Under the pieces are notes generated by a model. The model did not search any database. It had not been told where the DNA came from and saw nothing but the letters and a program-made list of their open reading frames with translations. Shown piece by piece: positions 11,727 to 23,066 of a stretch of DNA of 64,000 nt. The DNA lies in contig JAKUCV010001851.1 in NCBI GenBank assembly GCA_028386065.3, forward strand, positions 46,232 through 110,231, given 5' to 3'. The translations under genes and the position numbers were made by a program. The first letter of the stretch is position 1. Each line of letters starts with the position of its first letter. The stretch comes from Turnera subulata (taxonomy: Eukaryota; Streptophyta; Magnoliopsida; Malpighiales; Passifloraceae).

Positions 11727-13390
11727 GCTAAATGCTATTAGTACCCTCTGTATATGGAATTATGGGTTACGAATCAGAGAAGAAACTCTGTTTGTTTTGT
11801 GTTTTTCTTTTTATATAAATTTGTAACTGTGTGGTTTCTAATTTTATGGGTTTTCCTGCTTTGGTTAATTTCGACATCCAGGGGGATCTGGAAGTGGGTT
11901 TGCTGCGGGTGTGTTACTTACTGGGTTTGGAGTTTAATTATGAATCTTGCTTATGAATTATGATTAAGATATCCTTGAATGTATATAGGAAATTTCCCAA
12001 AATGGAAGGAATAGCTTATAATTCCAGCAAATCTGGTTTTGTAAAATTGAGAGCTGGGTTTACAAATTGGCTGCACAATAAACTGTGAGCCAACATTTTA
12101 ATCATTTGTTACCCGGTTGGTTGGCTATCTGGTTTATGAGGTTGGCTTCGAGTACTGGAGTGATACGGCTGATGGTTATTTTGCTTTTTGCTTCTTAGCA
12201 AGAAATTTAAGCTGGTTTTGGGCAACTTTACTCTGGTCACAAGCGCAGCAGTTTAATGAGGAAGCACAGGCAGCTTCTTGATCTTAACTAATAATGTCAC
12301 AGGATGCCCTAATGCAAGTTTAGATGTCAAATACACCTTTCTGGTCCTGAGCGTGCTTCTCTCCTGTCAGTGATTCAGTGAAATATTGAAGAAGTTTTCT
12401 AGAGGGTGCAAAGGCAAATGGGCTCATAGGCCATAATAATTCCAATCCAAGCCAACTGTTTCTTTTTAAAAATTTTTTTGACAAGTTCCATCCATGCCAA
12501 CTCTGAAGAACCATATCATCAAGGGTTGGTATTGACATTTGGAAAAAAATGGTTAGGATTTTTCCTTTGACATGGATGGCTAGCCAGATCAGCCGGTCAT
12601 TGAGACATGACAATCGGTAGTTTATGGAAACAATGAAGATGACGGTAGATTGATTCAATCTACTTTACTCCGCTTATTACTACGAAACTTTTGATGTTTC
12701 ACGATAAATCAATGCAGTATTATCTTTTCTAAAAGCAAATCAAACTTTTCATTCAATAGTAGTGGGTTAGGAAAGAGCCCTCACAAAGTACATCACAATC
12801 AAATGCAGTATTATTGGTTAATACAGCATAGAAATTGTGCTGTTAAAGTTGGAAAGTTTACAAAACAACATCAGGAAAAAAACAGAACGAACAGGATAAA
12901 TCAAGAAAGACCATCGAATCCTAAATGCGCGCAATTGTAAGATCTTTTTAATCAAAACAATTGTAGATTATTGCTATGAAGATTATGAGCAAACATAGAA
13001 AATGAAGCATGTAGGGATTCTTTTTGTTTTTGATGCTAGGAATTCTTTAAGGCTTATAAATAATTAATTAAAGGACACTCCACGTTTGTACCCAACAAGT
13101 CGAAATTGTTTAAATTAGTTTATGAAATGGGGACAGACCACCTGCCTTGTCTTCTCTTCCACGAACCTCAAAGTCATAGGAATTCTAATCATTATTTTGA
13201 ATCCTAATGAAAGCAAACTTAGTGACGTCTAGAGGGCTGCTTTACAATTGGAGCCGGCAAGTAGATGTTGAATTTCATTAAATTCCCCTCATACGCTACG
13301 CCAGTGTTGGAATTCTTGCTCTGATTATGATGTGTGGCTGGGTGCATCTCTATCTTCGTAGGCTTCTATAATGTTTGTTTATGTGAAGGA
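11727..13390. other. Intergenic between the COPT5-like gene and the kinase cluster
   Basis: The first few hundred bases are probably the 3' UTR of the copper transporter. The rest is AT-rich with no gene. A minus-strand ORF at 12320-12658 (112 codons) has no recognisable domain and was not called. Confidence 0.5.
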
Positions 13391-13962
13391 AAATTAAAAG
13401 TCCAGGAGATGTCACTTCCGGTAGGTGGCAGTCTATTCCATCTACTTCAGTGAATTCAAACAAATTAAAACAGAATTACGTGAAAATGGTCCCCAAGAAG
13501 AAAATGGCATCATACTTCAGTTCTGTTGCTGAAGATGTTACTATCATCATATATTACTTTCCAGCCCTTGAAAATTATTTTACAAGAAAACTTAAGATAC
13601 TATTTGAACAATTCCTCTTTTTTGTCCCTCTTCTGAAAATTTTGAGGGGCAGGAGATATTGTATACAGATCAAGAAAGTGAAAGACACATGAACAGATGA
13701 AAGAAAAAAGAGTAAAAGTCCAACGGTATACATTCTTATATACATTTTCTTCCTGTAACTCCTCTCCCCTGCAATTTCCAGGAGTGCTTAAATTTTAAGC
13801 TATTTTGCAGATTCTCTTTAATGAGCAGAAACCACCAAAAGCTGACCGAGGAAGGGGTTGTTTGATCTGATGTCTCCAACCACTCAGTTCCCCGTGTGTG
13901 TGGGCTTTCATTTTCTGCATTTGCATAATTTTCTCACTTTTTCTCCCTGCCTACTTCCCCTT

Positions 13963-15643
13963 TCAAAACTTTTTCTTCTCCCAACTTTCATTTGGCACTA
14001 TGTAAACAAATGGTTTGACAACTGCATCGTCAAACTCCTGAAGAGATTCCAAAACCCTGACAATGTCACTCATTGTTGGTCTAGGCTTTGGGTGATGGCT
14101 TAGGCATTTGTAAGCCAATGCAGCTACCTTTTGTGCTCCCCTGTAGGAAAATTGGCCTACAAGTCTTGGATCTATGATCTTGTCAATCTTGCTTGAATCC
14201 CTCAGCAAAGGCCTTGCCCATTCTACAAGACTTTGCTCTCGTCCTGGACGACTACTATCGATTGGACGTTTCCCTGTGAGCAGCTCTAGTAGAACCACCC
14301 CAAAGCTGTAGACATCACTCATGGTTGTCAAATGACCTGAAATTATGGCATTTAATTGGGTTAGGTATTGTGTGAACATTGATCAGAGTTCTTAGTTGGC
14401 GCTAACTAGTTCTTATTGGGAAGCTTCAATCTTGAAAACAAAATAATTTCCTTCCAGATACAGATAGACAAAGAACAGTACCAGTCATGATGTACTCAGG
14501 GGCAGCATATCCTTGTGTTCCCATTACGCGAGTAGTCACATGAGTCGCTTGTCCTTGAGGACCGTCCTTTGCAAGTCCAAAATCCGAGAGTTTTACAGTA
14601 TAATCCTGTGAAGAGAAAAGAGAGAGATGCTGTTTAATACTAGTCCACTTAATTTACTACATGAGTGTACTACTAGCCTGCAAAAATGATAAATCTAAAG
14701 GAAATGTAATAGAGGAGCTTACAGAATCTAACAAAATGTTTGAAGACTTAAAATCCCGGAAGATGACTGGTTTCTCATTATCGTGGAGGAAGGCCAAGCC
14801 TTTTGCTGCTTCCAATGCAATTTTCATCCTAACAGACCATGGCAGTGCAACAGAATATCCTGCATATTGACCAGGAAAAAGAGCACAGTGAGATTATATT
14901 GTGACAGAATCATCATGTGCAATGTGATTTCTTCATTTAGTTTGTTTCTAGACAAGATCGCTTGGGTTGTCTTAACCAAATATGAATGCTATAAAAGAAT
15001 ATTGCATTAGTGAGAAGTTAAACAACTTACTTCTGAAGAGTTGATTTTCCAAGCTGCCTCTGGGCAAGTACTCATAAACAAGCAGTCTGTGATCCTCTTC
15101 GCAACAGTAACCAATCAGCTTGACAAGGTTGGGATGCCTCAATTGTCCAAGAAAGACTATCTCTCCCTGCAATAAATTAACAACACCTTAAACTGTCAGC
15201 TTTCTGCTCTCTCATTTCTCATCTGAACTGACAAGAACTTAAAAAGTTGTAAGAACAGAACTAACCAACCACTCCTTGTGTCCTTGCAAACCATTCGGGG
15301 CCAGTGACTTCACTGCTACTGGCTGAGCATCCAGTCCTTGCCTGAGCTTGCCATCAACAAACCCCTTGTACACGGGTCCAAACCCACCTTCACCAATCTG
15401 ATTACTCCTGGAAAAGTTCTTCGTTATCGCTTTCAGCTCTGCAAGCGTGAATATGTACAGTTTCGAGCCGATGAAAGAGTTCGAGAGATCTTCAATGCAT
15501 TTTGGTGAGCTAGGATCGCTCACATCTGATAGGGATAGCCTGTGAAGAGAACTTCGATCCAAGACCTGATTTTCAGATTCTGGCAAAGGGCTACTCCCAT
15601 AGCAACCGAAGATTGATTTCCATGAAACCTTTCTCTTTGTCAT
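13963..15643 (-). CDS. RIPK-like receptor-like cytoplasmic kinase (RLCK-VII), 5 exons, 382 aa
   Basis: Exons on the minus strand: 15643-15266, 15166-15031, 14859-14723, 14605-14482 and 14336-13963, all with GT-AG introns, keeping one frame of 383 codons including the stop. The N-terminal segment ([16 protein letters not shown]) is followed by [13 protein letters not shown], the RLCK-VII entry to the kinase domain. Kinase motifs: GEGGFGPV loop, VAVK lysine, RDFKSSN catalytic loop with Phe in place of the usual His, SDFGLAKDG, an activation segment with [18 protein letters not shown], and [16 protein letters not shown]. The family includes Arabidopsis RIPK, a plasma-membrane-associated kinase acting in immune signalling; this function is by homology. 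The kinase domain is complete. Compared with its neighbour the C-terminal tail is cut short: TGA follows KKKF, and homologous but frame-shifted tail sequence continues downstream to about 13860. A variable tail may be dispensable. Confidence 0.88.
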
Positions 15644-15869
15644 CTTGGATAATATATCAAGATATTATTTGATCAATCAAATTTTTGGCTTATACTATAA
15701 AGGATAAACAGTACCCAAAAATCAGTTTATCCTTAGTAGTTGGCACAGGAAACCTCAACTTGTATGCTTCAGAAGAAGAAGAGCAGTAAAGTGGAGAGTA
15801 GATGAGCAGAAATATCTTTTGATGGGAAGTCTTGTATTTTGTTCACTTTGCAGCTACTTCATGAATCTC

Positions 15870-15879
15870 TATATATATG
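15870..15879 (-). promoter_or_regulatory. Probable TATA box of the left kinase gene
   Basis: TATATATA on the minus strand, about 230 bases upstream of the ATG. The paralogue has an equivalent box at about the same distance (20062-20071), which supports a conserved core promoter. Confidence 0.45.
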
Positions 15880-17896
15880 TGTATGGAGAGGGGGGTACAG
15901 GTGACTTGTACGCATTTTATGATTCTAAGCACAAATATTATATGTGGAGAAGATAGTTCAACGAAAGTACATCTAGTGCATGATAATGACAAATCAGGTA
16001 GTCAGTCTTGAAGTCATCAAGTTAGTTAGAACGAGATGACTTGGCTTTGCTGCCTCTTGATTCCTACACTAACCAATTGCATAAGAAACAACCAGCATAC
16101 AAATATATGTTTTTTGAGCTATGCGTTTAAAATTATGGATGCATTCCTTTCCTTTGTGAATTATATGTCCACATTCTTCCTCTGGCAGATGATACGAATC
16201 TTTTATATGCCGAATCAAATATCAGGTGAGATTTTCGTTTCTTAATAAATCTTCATTAGAGAACTAAATTAAGTCTAAATGCGCTCGAGTGAGCTTATCA
16301 GATTCATTTAATGTTTACTTGCTTATTAGTTAGGACGCATTGCTTCATGGCCTGCATTGAATTGGACGAAGCTTTTGTGGAATATGGAAGTGGAACCAAT
16401 TAAGTTGACCAGCTAGCCATAATTTGACGAAGAAAAAAGGAATATCTCTTGCACATAATATGAATAAACAAAGTAGGACGGTGACCAATCAGATCAGGTG
16501 GGATGCAACCAATAATCAGCAATGATTAGCAGACAAATAGACATCATGGATTTGGATGCCACTTTTATGTTTGGAACTGTGTCGCAGGAAGGAAGGAAGG
16601 ATTGTAGTTTGCTTGCGATGTCAAAGAAAAGGGTGACCAAATCAATCTACCCCTCAACAAACTTAAATATGAGTTCACGGGGCCAATTATACCGAACACC
16701 AAGACAATCTGCTCCTTAAATAGATTGTTTATACAGCTAATGCTGCTTTTAAAAAGAAACTTGAACTTTTTTTATGGTGGCCTTCTGTTCAAAAAAAGTT
16801 TTTTTTTTTAAAGTGGCCAAGTCAAATCACAACTCACAAATATTGATTGATTTAGGCAAAAAAGCACAAGTATTGCCATTAAAAAAGAGGAGGCGTACGT
16901 GGGTATATGATGAGAGGTTCATAGCTTTTTTTTTCTTTGACCAGAGAGAGAGTTCATAGCTTGTTAAAAAAAGAGGAAAATGCAAGTAAGATTAGGGGTA
17001 TAATATATGCTCCGGACGCACGGATCATCCGAGTTGGCCTGGTCAAATCCAATTTGGGTTAACCGATAATTGAAGGCTAGTTTAGATTGTATAATGTTCC
17101 TTCTCAATGTTATTTTTAAGTGAATGTAACAATAATGAAGTGAAACTCCAAACTCTACCTATTCTAGTCACAACTTTATTTTTGTAAAAAAGAAAGTATC
17201 TAGTTACAAATTTTTGTATTGGTTTCAGAAGATGAAACAGCCAGGCAATTTTTTATTATTTGTAACATCCCCCAATACGACGAAGACACCAATTGGATTG
17301 TAGAAAGCACATGTGTTCTATTTCATCTTAGTCTAAGTAACAGAGATATGAATGTTATTTCAGGGAGCGACGCCGAAGTCTGAAAGATGCCAGTTACGTT
17401 AGGTGCCTGTCTATTCATTTCGTTTCTGGAATTCTAACGCGTTGAAACTGGAGTTCAATGAATGTGGCCCCCAACCAAGAAAGTTGAACAAAGGAAACAA
17501 CTGCACAGGGAGAACCTCATAAATCTTGCTTTCCAACATTTAAAAATTATCATATATTGCTTTCCAGCATTTAAAAATGTAACAAGAAAGCTTAATGTAC
17601 AATTAAAACAAATTTCTTCGTACCAAAAGAACAAATTTCTTCGTTTGTCCCTTACAGCGGAAAATATAGAGCATACTTTTACAAGTTGTAAAGTATTCAT
17701 CTATGTGTTGAACTCAGAAACCTCCAACACTCACTACTACATATATGTTCTCAAATGGGGTTTTAAATCAAATTAAAAAAAAATCATGTAATATATATGA
17801 TGAACTTATAAAATAAATGAAACGAAGGATGAGGAAAAAAACCCAATAATCTATACATTCTTAGATGCATTTGTCTTTTTGCTGTTCCTCTTTCCC
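15880..17896. other. Intergenic between the two kinase genes
   Basis: It contains the 5' flank of the left kinase and the 3' flank of the right kinase, both parts of the tandem duplication. The stretch between the units, about 16650-17350, is AT-rich and shows no gene. Confidence 0.5.
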
Positions 17897-19845
17897 TTAA
17901 TTTCTGGGAGAGCTTAACCCACTTTCCAGATTCTCATAAAGACCAAAATCCGATAAAGCTACCCGAGACAGATGCTCTTTTATCCGATGTCTCCAACCAC
18001 GCACCTGCTGCTCCTGTCTGTGCTTCAGGTTTCTAATTTCATCATTTCCATGATTTTCCCCCACCTTTTCCAAACTTTCTTCCCTTCCATTCTCATTTTG
18101 TACCACATAAACAAATGGTTTTGCAAATGTGTCATCAAAATCCTGAAGGGATTCCAGAATCCTGACAACGTAACTCATAGGGGGCCTTGGCTTGGGGTGA
18201 TGGCTGAGGCATTTGTAAGCCAAGGCAGCTATCTTTTGTGCTCCCTTGCAAGAGAATTGGCCATCAAGTCTTGGATCTATGATCTTGTCAAGCTTGCTCT
18301 GATCCTTCAGGAGAGGCCTTACGCACCCAACAAGGCTTTGCTCTCGACCTGGACGGGTGCTATCTAGTGAACGTCTACCTGTCAACAACTCCAATAGAAC
18401 AACCCCAAAGCTGTATACATCACTCATGGTTGTCAAGTGACCTGAAAATTATGATATTGAATTGAGTTAGGTACATTTCTGGTGAAATTTCAGGATATGG
18501 ATGGTAAGCCTAATACTAGCTCAAGAAATTTTGTTACTTCTAAATAGGTACTTTCAGTTTTTCTTGGGGATGAATGCAAGTGAAACAAGAAGCATTTGCT
18601 TCCAAATACATAATTATTAACAAATACCAGTCATTATGTACTCAGGGGCAGCGTATCCTTGCGTGCCCATCACCCGCGTAGTAACATGCGTCTGTTCTCC
18701 TTCAGGACCGTCCTTTGCAAGCCCAAAATCTGAGAGTTTTACAGTATAATCCTGCAAAGACAAAATAAAGAGACATGGTCTTTAATTAATATTCATTTCC
18801 ATGTTTTCTTTCTTTCCACACTTGCAAGTGTTATAATATAAAAGAAATCTCAACCCGGAGCTTACAGAATCCAACAAAATATTTGAAGACTTAAAATCCC
18901 TGAAGATAACTGGTTTCTCATTTTCATGGAGGAAGGCTAAGCCCTTGGCTGCTTCCAATGCAATTTTCATCCTAACTGACCATGGCAGTGCAACAGAAAA
19001 TTCTGCACATTAAACAAGAGAAAGAACAGAATGAAATAATATACCAGCAGCAACATCACTATCAATGTGATATGAGGTGTTTATTAGAAGAAAGCAGAAG
19101 TGGTGGACTTGATTAATTACTTCCACTTCTAAACCAATTAAAATAAATGCCATCAGGAAGCTAATAGATTAGAGTGAAATTAAGGCAACATACTTCCGAA
19201 GAGTTGATTTTCCAAGCTCCCTCTTGGCATGTACTCATAAACAAGCACTCTGTGGTCCTCCTCACAACAGTATCCGATCAACTTTACAAGATTTGGATGC
19301 CTCAACTGTCCAAGAAAGACTATCTCCGCCTGCAATAAAGACACCTCTAATTCTCAAACTCTTGGTCTCATTAATAAGATGGACCCAAAATGGAAATATA
19401 TAACGCTAAAGCATCTAACCATCATAAACAGACAAGAATTTGTAAGTTGAAACAAAAAAGGACTAACCATCCACTCCTTGTGACCTTGCAAACCATCCAA
19501 ATCCAGTGACTTCACTGCTACCGGCTGGGCCTCCAATCCTCGCCTAAGCTTGTCATCAATGAATCCCTTGTACACAGGTCCAAACCCACCTTCACCAATC
19601 AGATTACTCCTCGAGAAATTCTCTGTTATTACTCTCAGCTCTGCAAATGTAAATGTATAGAGCTTGGAGCCAACGAAAGAGTTTGAGAGATCTTCAATGC
19701 AGAGTGGTGAACTGGGATTGCTCACATCCGATAGGGATAGCCTCTGAAAAGAACTCTGTTTCAAGACTGGATTTTTAATTTCCGGTAATGAGCTACTCCT
19801 GTAGCAACCGAAGATTGAATTCCATATAATCTTCTTCTTGGTCAT
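17897..19845 (-). CDS. RIPK-like receptor-like cytoplasmic kinase (RLCK-VII), 5 exons, 439 aa
   Basis: Exons on the minus strand: 19845-19468, 19329-19194, 19002-18866, 18751-18628 and 18441-17897, total 440 codons including the stop, GT-AG throughout. Exon phases equal those of the neighbouring copy at 13963-15643. Motifs: GEGGFGPV loop, VAVK lysine, RDFKSSN catalytic loop, [43 protein letters not shown]. The tail after the kinase domain is about 60 residues longer than in the neighbour, polar and charged (NEN...EESLEKV...KHRQEQ), ending GLSSPRN. An unusual change is [10 protein letters not shown], where the family normally has [10 protein letters not shown], as the neighbour does. The likely role is cytoplasmic, membrane-associated signalling downstream of immune receptors, by homology to RIPK/PBL kinases. 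I see no disabling lesion. Confidence 0.88.
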
Positions 19846-20061
19846 CTTGTATATAACAAGACGTCACTTCTCTTGGTCTATGCTATAGCAGGAGCCATGC
19901 ACAGTTAAAAACTATACTCCATCTTTGACACAGCAAAAATTAGCCCCAACTTGGATGCTCCTGGAGGAAAATAGCAGGGAATAGAAGACAAAAATGTGAA
20001 GAACTTTTACGGAGGCCTATTGTATCATTGTATGGTGCACTCACCTACTACTACTACAACA

Positions 20062-20071
20062 AATATATATA
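20062..20071 (-). promoter_or_regulatory. Probable TATA box of the right kinase gene
   Basis: GTATATATATTT on the minus strand, about 220 bases upstream of the ATG, matching the position of the box in the paralogue. Confidence 0.45.
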
Positions 20072-21059
20072 CAGGGCTAGATGGGAAGCACTGATTTGTG
20101 CTTTCTATGTTTCTATATATATGTAGAAAAGAGAGTTCTGCAAAGTAATATAAGATAATCTTGCATGATAGTGACAACAGTTCTCAGTCTTGATGTTAGT
20201 TAGAGATTGATGACTTGGGTTACAAAATGATACATTCAACCAGATCATGTCCTTTCAAGGTCGTTTTTCCTTGCCATGCATGCTTCTTGAACATTAATTG
20301 GAATTTTGGATCTTCCTTTCCCAGTTTTCTTTTTTCCTTTTGCATTATCTGTCTACATCCATCCCTTGGGAGGCAGCAATAAATTTTCAGATATATAATA
20401 GTTATGTGCATCTTGTTTGCCGAACCAAATATGAGCTGAGATCCTCTATTTTTGTTAATAAAAATTGCCAGATACTTCACACTTCTGATGATGATGCAAC
20501 TGTACATACTAGCCAGATTTCATATTGGCTATATTAAGACATATTGCATAGTACTGGTGTATTTGGATTTCAAAGCTTTCTAGAACCTTGAGCAAAGTTG
20601 ACCTACCATAATTTGACAAAAAAGAAATCTTTCGGCTCATATCATCGATGTAGATGGGATAGTGACGACTCTGAAATTAGTTAGATGAATTGCAGCCAAA
20701 AACATAATTAGCAATGATTAAAAGAGACCTATCATCAGTCATTAATTAATTTTTAAACCAATCGTGTTTCTCATGGTAGTATGGTCCTAAGAAGGAAAAT
20801 TTAAGGAATCATGGGACACTTTTTAGTTTTTAACACGAAATTTAAAATTTCTTAAAGCTTATTATTCCATCATGCTTCGGATTAAGAGNATCTAGATTTG
20901 CATACTGGATATGCAAGAATTTGTGCAGTGTACTTAAGGCCACCTACCTTAGTACTTAAACAAGTCAATGAGCAATTAGTGTCCATCATTACTGCTCGTT
21001 AGCTTTTAACGAGTTTGCATGTATTCTTTCCTGGTTCTAATTAAAATAAAGGGAATCTA
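20072..21059. other. 5' flank of the right kinase and spacer to the LINE, no gene seen
   Basis: The first part is shared with the upstream flank of the left kinase. The remainder is AT-rich. One base is undetermined (N at 20889), a sequencing or assembly ambiguity. Confidence 0.5.
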
Positions 21060-21085
21060 TAGCGCGTGCTTTTCTTCCATAGCGC

Positions 21086-23038
21086 GTGAGCGCGTGCTTT
21101 TCTTTCAAACAACCTCTCTGGTTTACCAAGTCTTTCTGTCTGGCTTTTCATCGAACAGGTGGAATGCTGACACCATCTGGTGATGGGGGGTCGACCATCC
21201 TTCAAGGACCGGAGGAATTGGCACCGGCTGGTGATGAAGACACTCGTGCACACGTCAATAAAAGGGCAAGGATCAAAAACGGTATGCCGGCATGCAACGA
21301 TGCGAATACTGATGCAGGTGAGGGTGCAGGTATTGAAGTCTCCGGGGAAACTCGGCGGAAGATATCATACAAGGCCCGTTTGCTGGGTGGGGATGAAAAG
21401 GATTCAGAAATGGAAGATGTGTTCCCTGAGCATGATGACTTTGACGTCTCCTCTGACTCTGAATCGGAAGACGAAGACCCTGACTGTCCGACAATTCGTC
21501 TATCTGCGGCGGAAAAGAGGAGATTGTATCAGAGGTGGAGGTATGCACTAATTGTGAAAGTGCTGGGCAAAAAAGTGGGCTATCGGTTTCTCCTGAATCG
21601 ATTGAACACTATCTGGACTACCAGCCGGGATTACACCCTGGCCGATTTGGGCAATGAATACTACATCGTGCGATTCACCTCTCCCCAGGATTACCATAAC
21701 GTGCTTAATGGCGGGCCTTGGACGGTAGCAGATCACTACCTCACCATGCATCCTTGGCGTCCATACTTTGATCCTTATGGGGCATCCATTGACAAGGTGG
21801 CCGTATGGGTTCACTTCCCTAACCTTCCCATGGAGTTCTATGAAGTTGAGTTCTTGAAACGCTTGGGCAACCGCATCGGGCGCACCATCAAAGTTGATCG
21901 CACTACTCTGGCAGCAGAGAGAGGCCAATTCGCCAAGGTTTGTGTGGAAGTAGATTTAACCAAGCCCTTACTGGCCAAGTTTCGAATGGGGAGGAGAACT
22001 TGGCGCGCGGAATACGATGGTCTTCATCTAGTATGTTTCAAATGTGGTTTATATGGGCACAAAGAGGAGAGTTGCCCTTCTAAAACCTTGAATTCTGAAT
22101 CCGCCAAAGCTGGTGCCCCGATTCCAACTAGTCACCGTCCTGGTGCCCCTAATCCCATAGCGAGGCCTGAGGTTTTCGAAGCAAGGGGACAGTGGATGTT
22201 GGTCCAGAAGAAAGGCAGAGGAAGGAAGGCTGCAGGGAGTAAACAAGGGATTAGTACAAGTTCAAGATTTGATGTCCTGCAGGCTATGGAAGAGGAACCA
22301 ATAGGGATCAAACAGGGTACTGTGATGCTGGAGACAGGTGAGGGCAGTGGTACTACAGCCAAGAACTCAGTGGAAGACCAATTTGTTCATGATATCTCCA
22401 GGAATTCAAATTCTGTGGATCCAACCACAAGCATCATGGCTCACGAGCAATCTGTGATGGTTCCTAATGCGCCTGTTACTGCGCCAAAACTACAGGAAGT
22501 TCCAGAAGGGCCTGTGACAATTAGGGAGGGGAGGACTATGGTGCGGAATATGCCGTTGAAAGACATCACCAATTTTGGGAAGGGTAAGGCCCCCGAGGAG
22601 GCATCTCAACGACACAGAAGCCGTAGTCGCTCAATACTTAGAAGGAAGAAGGAGACACGGACTGTGAATGTTGATTTTGGGAGTGGGAGCAATGGAACCA
22701 ACCCTGAAATCTCGGACTCTCTTGCCATTCTTAGTAATATGAGCACCGAGAAGCGAGAGACCATGGTTTGTGGTATGGGGGGCGACATTCTCAACTCAGA
22801 TGGGGGCTGTAGCATTGAAGTCAACAAAAATAACCCTCAAGATGCCATTCAATGCCTCAAAGATAATAATGGTCCCGATGCACCTGAGCCACGAAATATT
22901 GTAATGCCAACTTCTGATCAAAGTGGGATGTCAACTTACCCCATGAATCCTGGTCCGTTGAATCCTATTGGGATGACTACTGTGCTGGTTCTCGGGAATG
23001 AAGGGTCTGCCTCCCAGGGAACTTCCCATGGAATCTAG
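21086..23038 (+). CDS. LINE ORF1 protein (RNA-binding, zinc knuckle)
   Basis: Up to 650 aa. Residues about 150-300 match the DUF4283-type gag-like domain of plant LINE ORF1 (SAAEKRRLYQRWRYALIVKV ... NGGPWTVADHYLTMHPWRP), followed by a single CCHC knuckle CFKCGLYGHKEESC near residue 315. The long C-terminal half is low complexity, with an Arg/Ser-rich patch (RHRSRSRSILRRKK). The expected role is binding LINE RNA in the retrotransposition particle. The start is ambiguous: the first Met is at 21086, and MLTPSGDG at 21164 is an alternative. The reading frame is intact. Confidence 0.88.
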   Translation: MSACFSFKQPLWFTKSFCLAFHRTGGMLTPSGDGGSTILQGPEELAPAGDEDTRAHVNKRARIKNGMPACNDANTDAGEGAGIEVSGETRRKISYKARLLGGDEKDSEMEDVFPEHDDFDVSSDSESEDEDPDCPTIRLSAAEKRRLYQRWRYALIVKVLGKKVGYRFLLNRLNTIWTTSRDYTLADLGNEYYIVRFTSPQDYHNVLNGGPWTVADHYLTMHPWRPYFDPYGASIDKVAVWVHFPNLPMEFYEVEFLKRLGNRIGRTIKVDRTTLAAERGQFAKVCVEVDLTKPLLAKFRMGRRTWRAEYDGLHLVCFKCGLYGHKEESCPSKTLNSESAKAGAPIPTSHRPGAPNPIARPEVFEARGQWMLVQKKGRGRKAAGSKQGISTSSRFDVLQAMEEEPIGIKQGTVMLETGEGSGTTAKNSVEDQFVHDISRNSNSVDPTTSIMAHEQSVMVPNAPVTAPKLQEVPEGPVTIREGRTMVRNMPLKDITNFGKGKAPEEASQRHRSRSRSILRRKKETRTVNVDFGSGSNGTNPEISDSLAILSNMSTEKRETMVCGMGGDILNSDGGCSIEVNKNNPQDAIQCLKDNNGPDAPEPRNIVMPTSDQSGMSTYPMNPGPLNPIGMTTVLVLGNEGSASQGTSHGI

Positions 23039-23066
23039 TATGCACTCCTCTCCTTAATCTTTCTTT

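Larger units (their letters stand above)
13400..16650 (-). repeat. Left unit of the kinase tandem duplication
   Basis: Homology to 17350-20800 is not limited to the kinase exons. The 3' flank (13400-13690 against 17360-17690, including TATTACTTTCCAGC and TTTGTCCCTCTT matches) and the 5' flank (15950-16620 against 20150-20800, for example CATAATTTGAC and AGCAATGATTA) also align in the same order. The repeat spacing is about 4.1-4.2 kb. Boundaries are approximate because the flanks have diverged. Confidence 0.7.
17350..20800 (-). repeat. Right unit of the kinase tandem duplication
   Basis: Counterpart of 13400-16650. All five exons have the same lengths apart from the last (378, 136, 137 and 124 bases, then 545 against 374). 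Splice sites are homologous, and the upstream and downstream non-coding blocks are also shared. Confidence 0.7.

Noticed and set aside
12320..12658. Minus-strand ORF of 112 codons downstream of the copper transporter
   Set aside because: No recognisable domain, no homologous block elsewhere in the window and AT-rich codon content; most likely chance.
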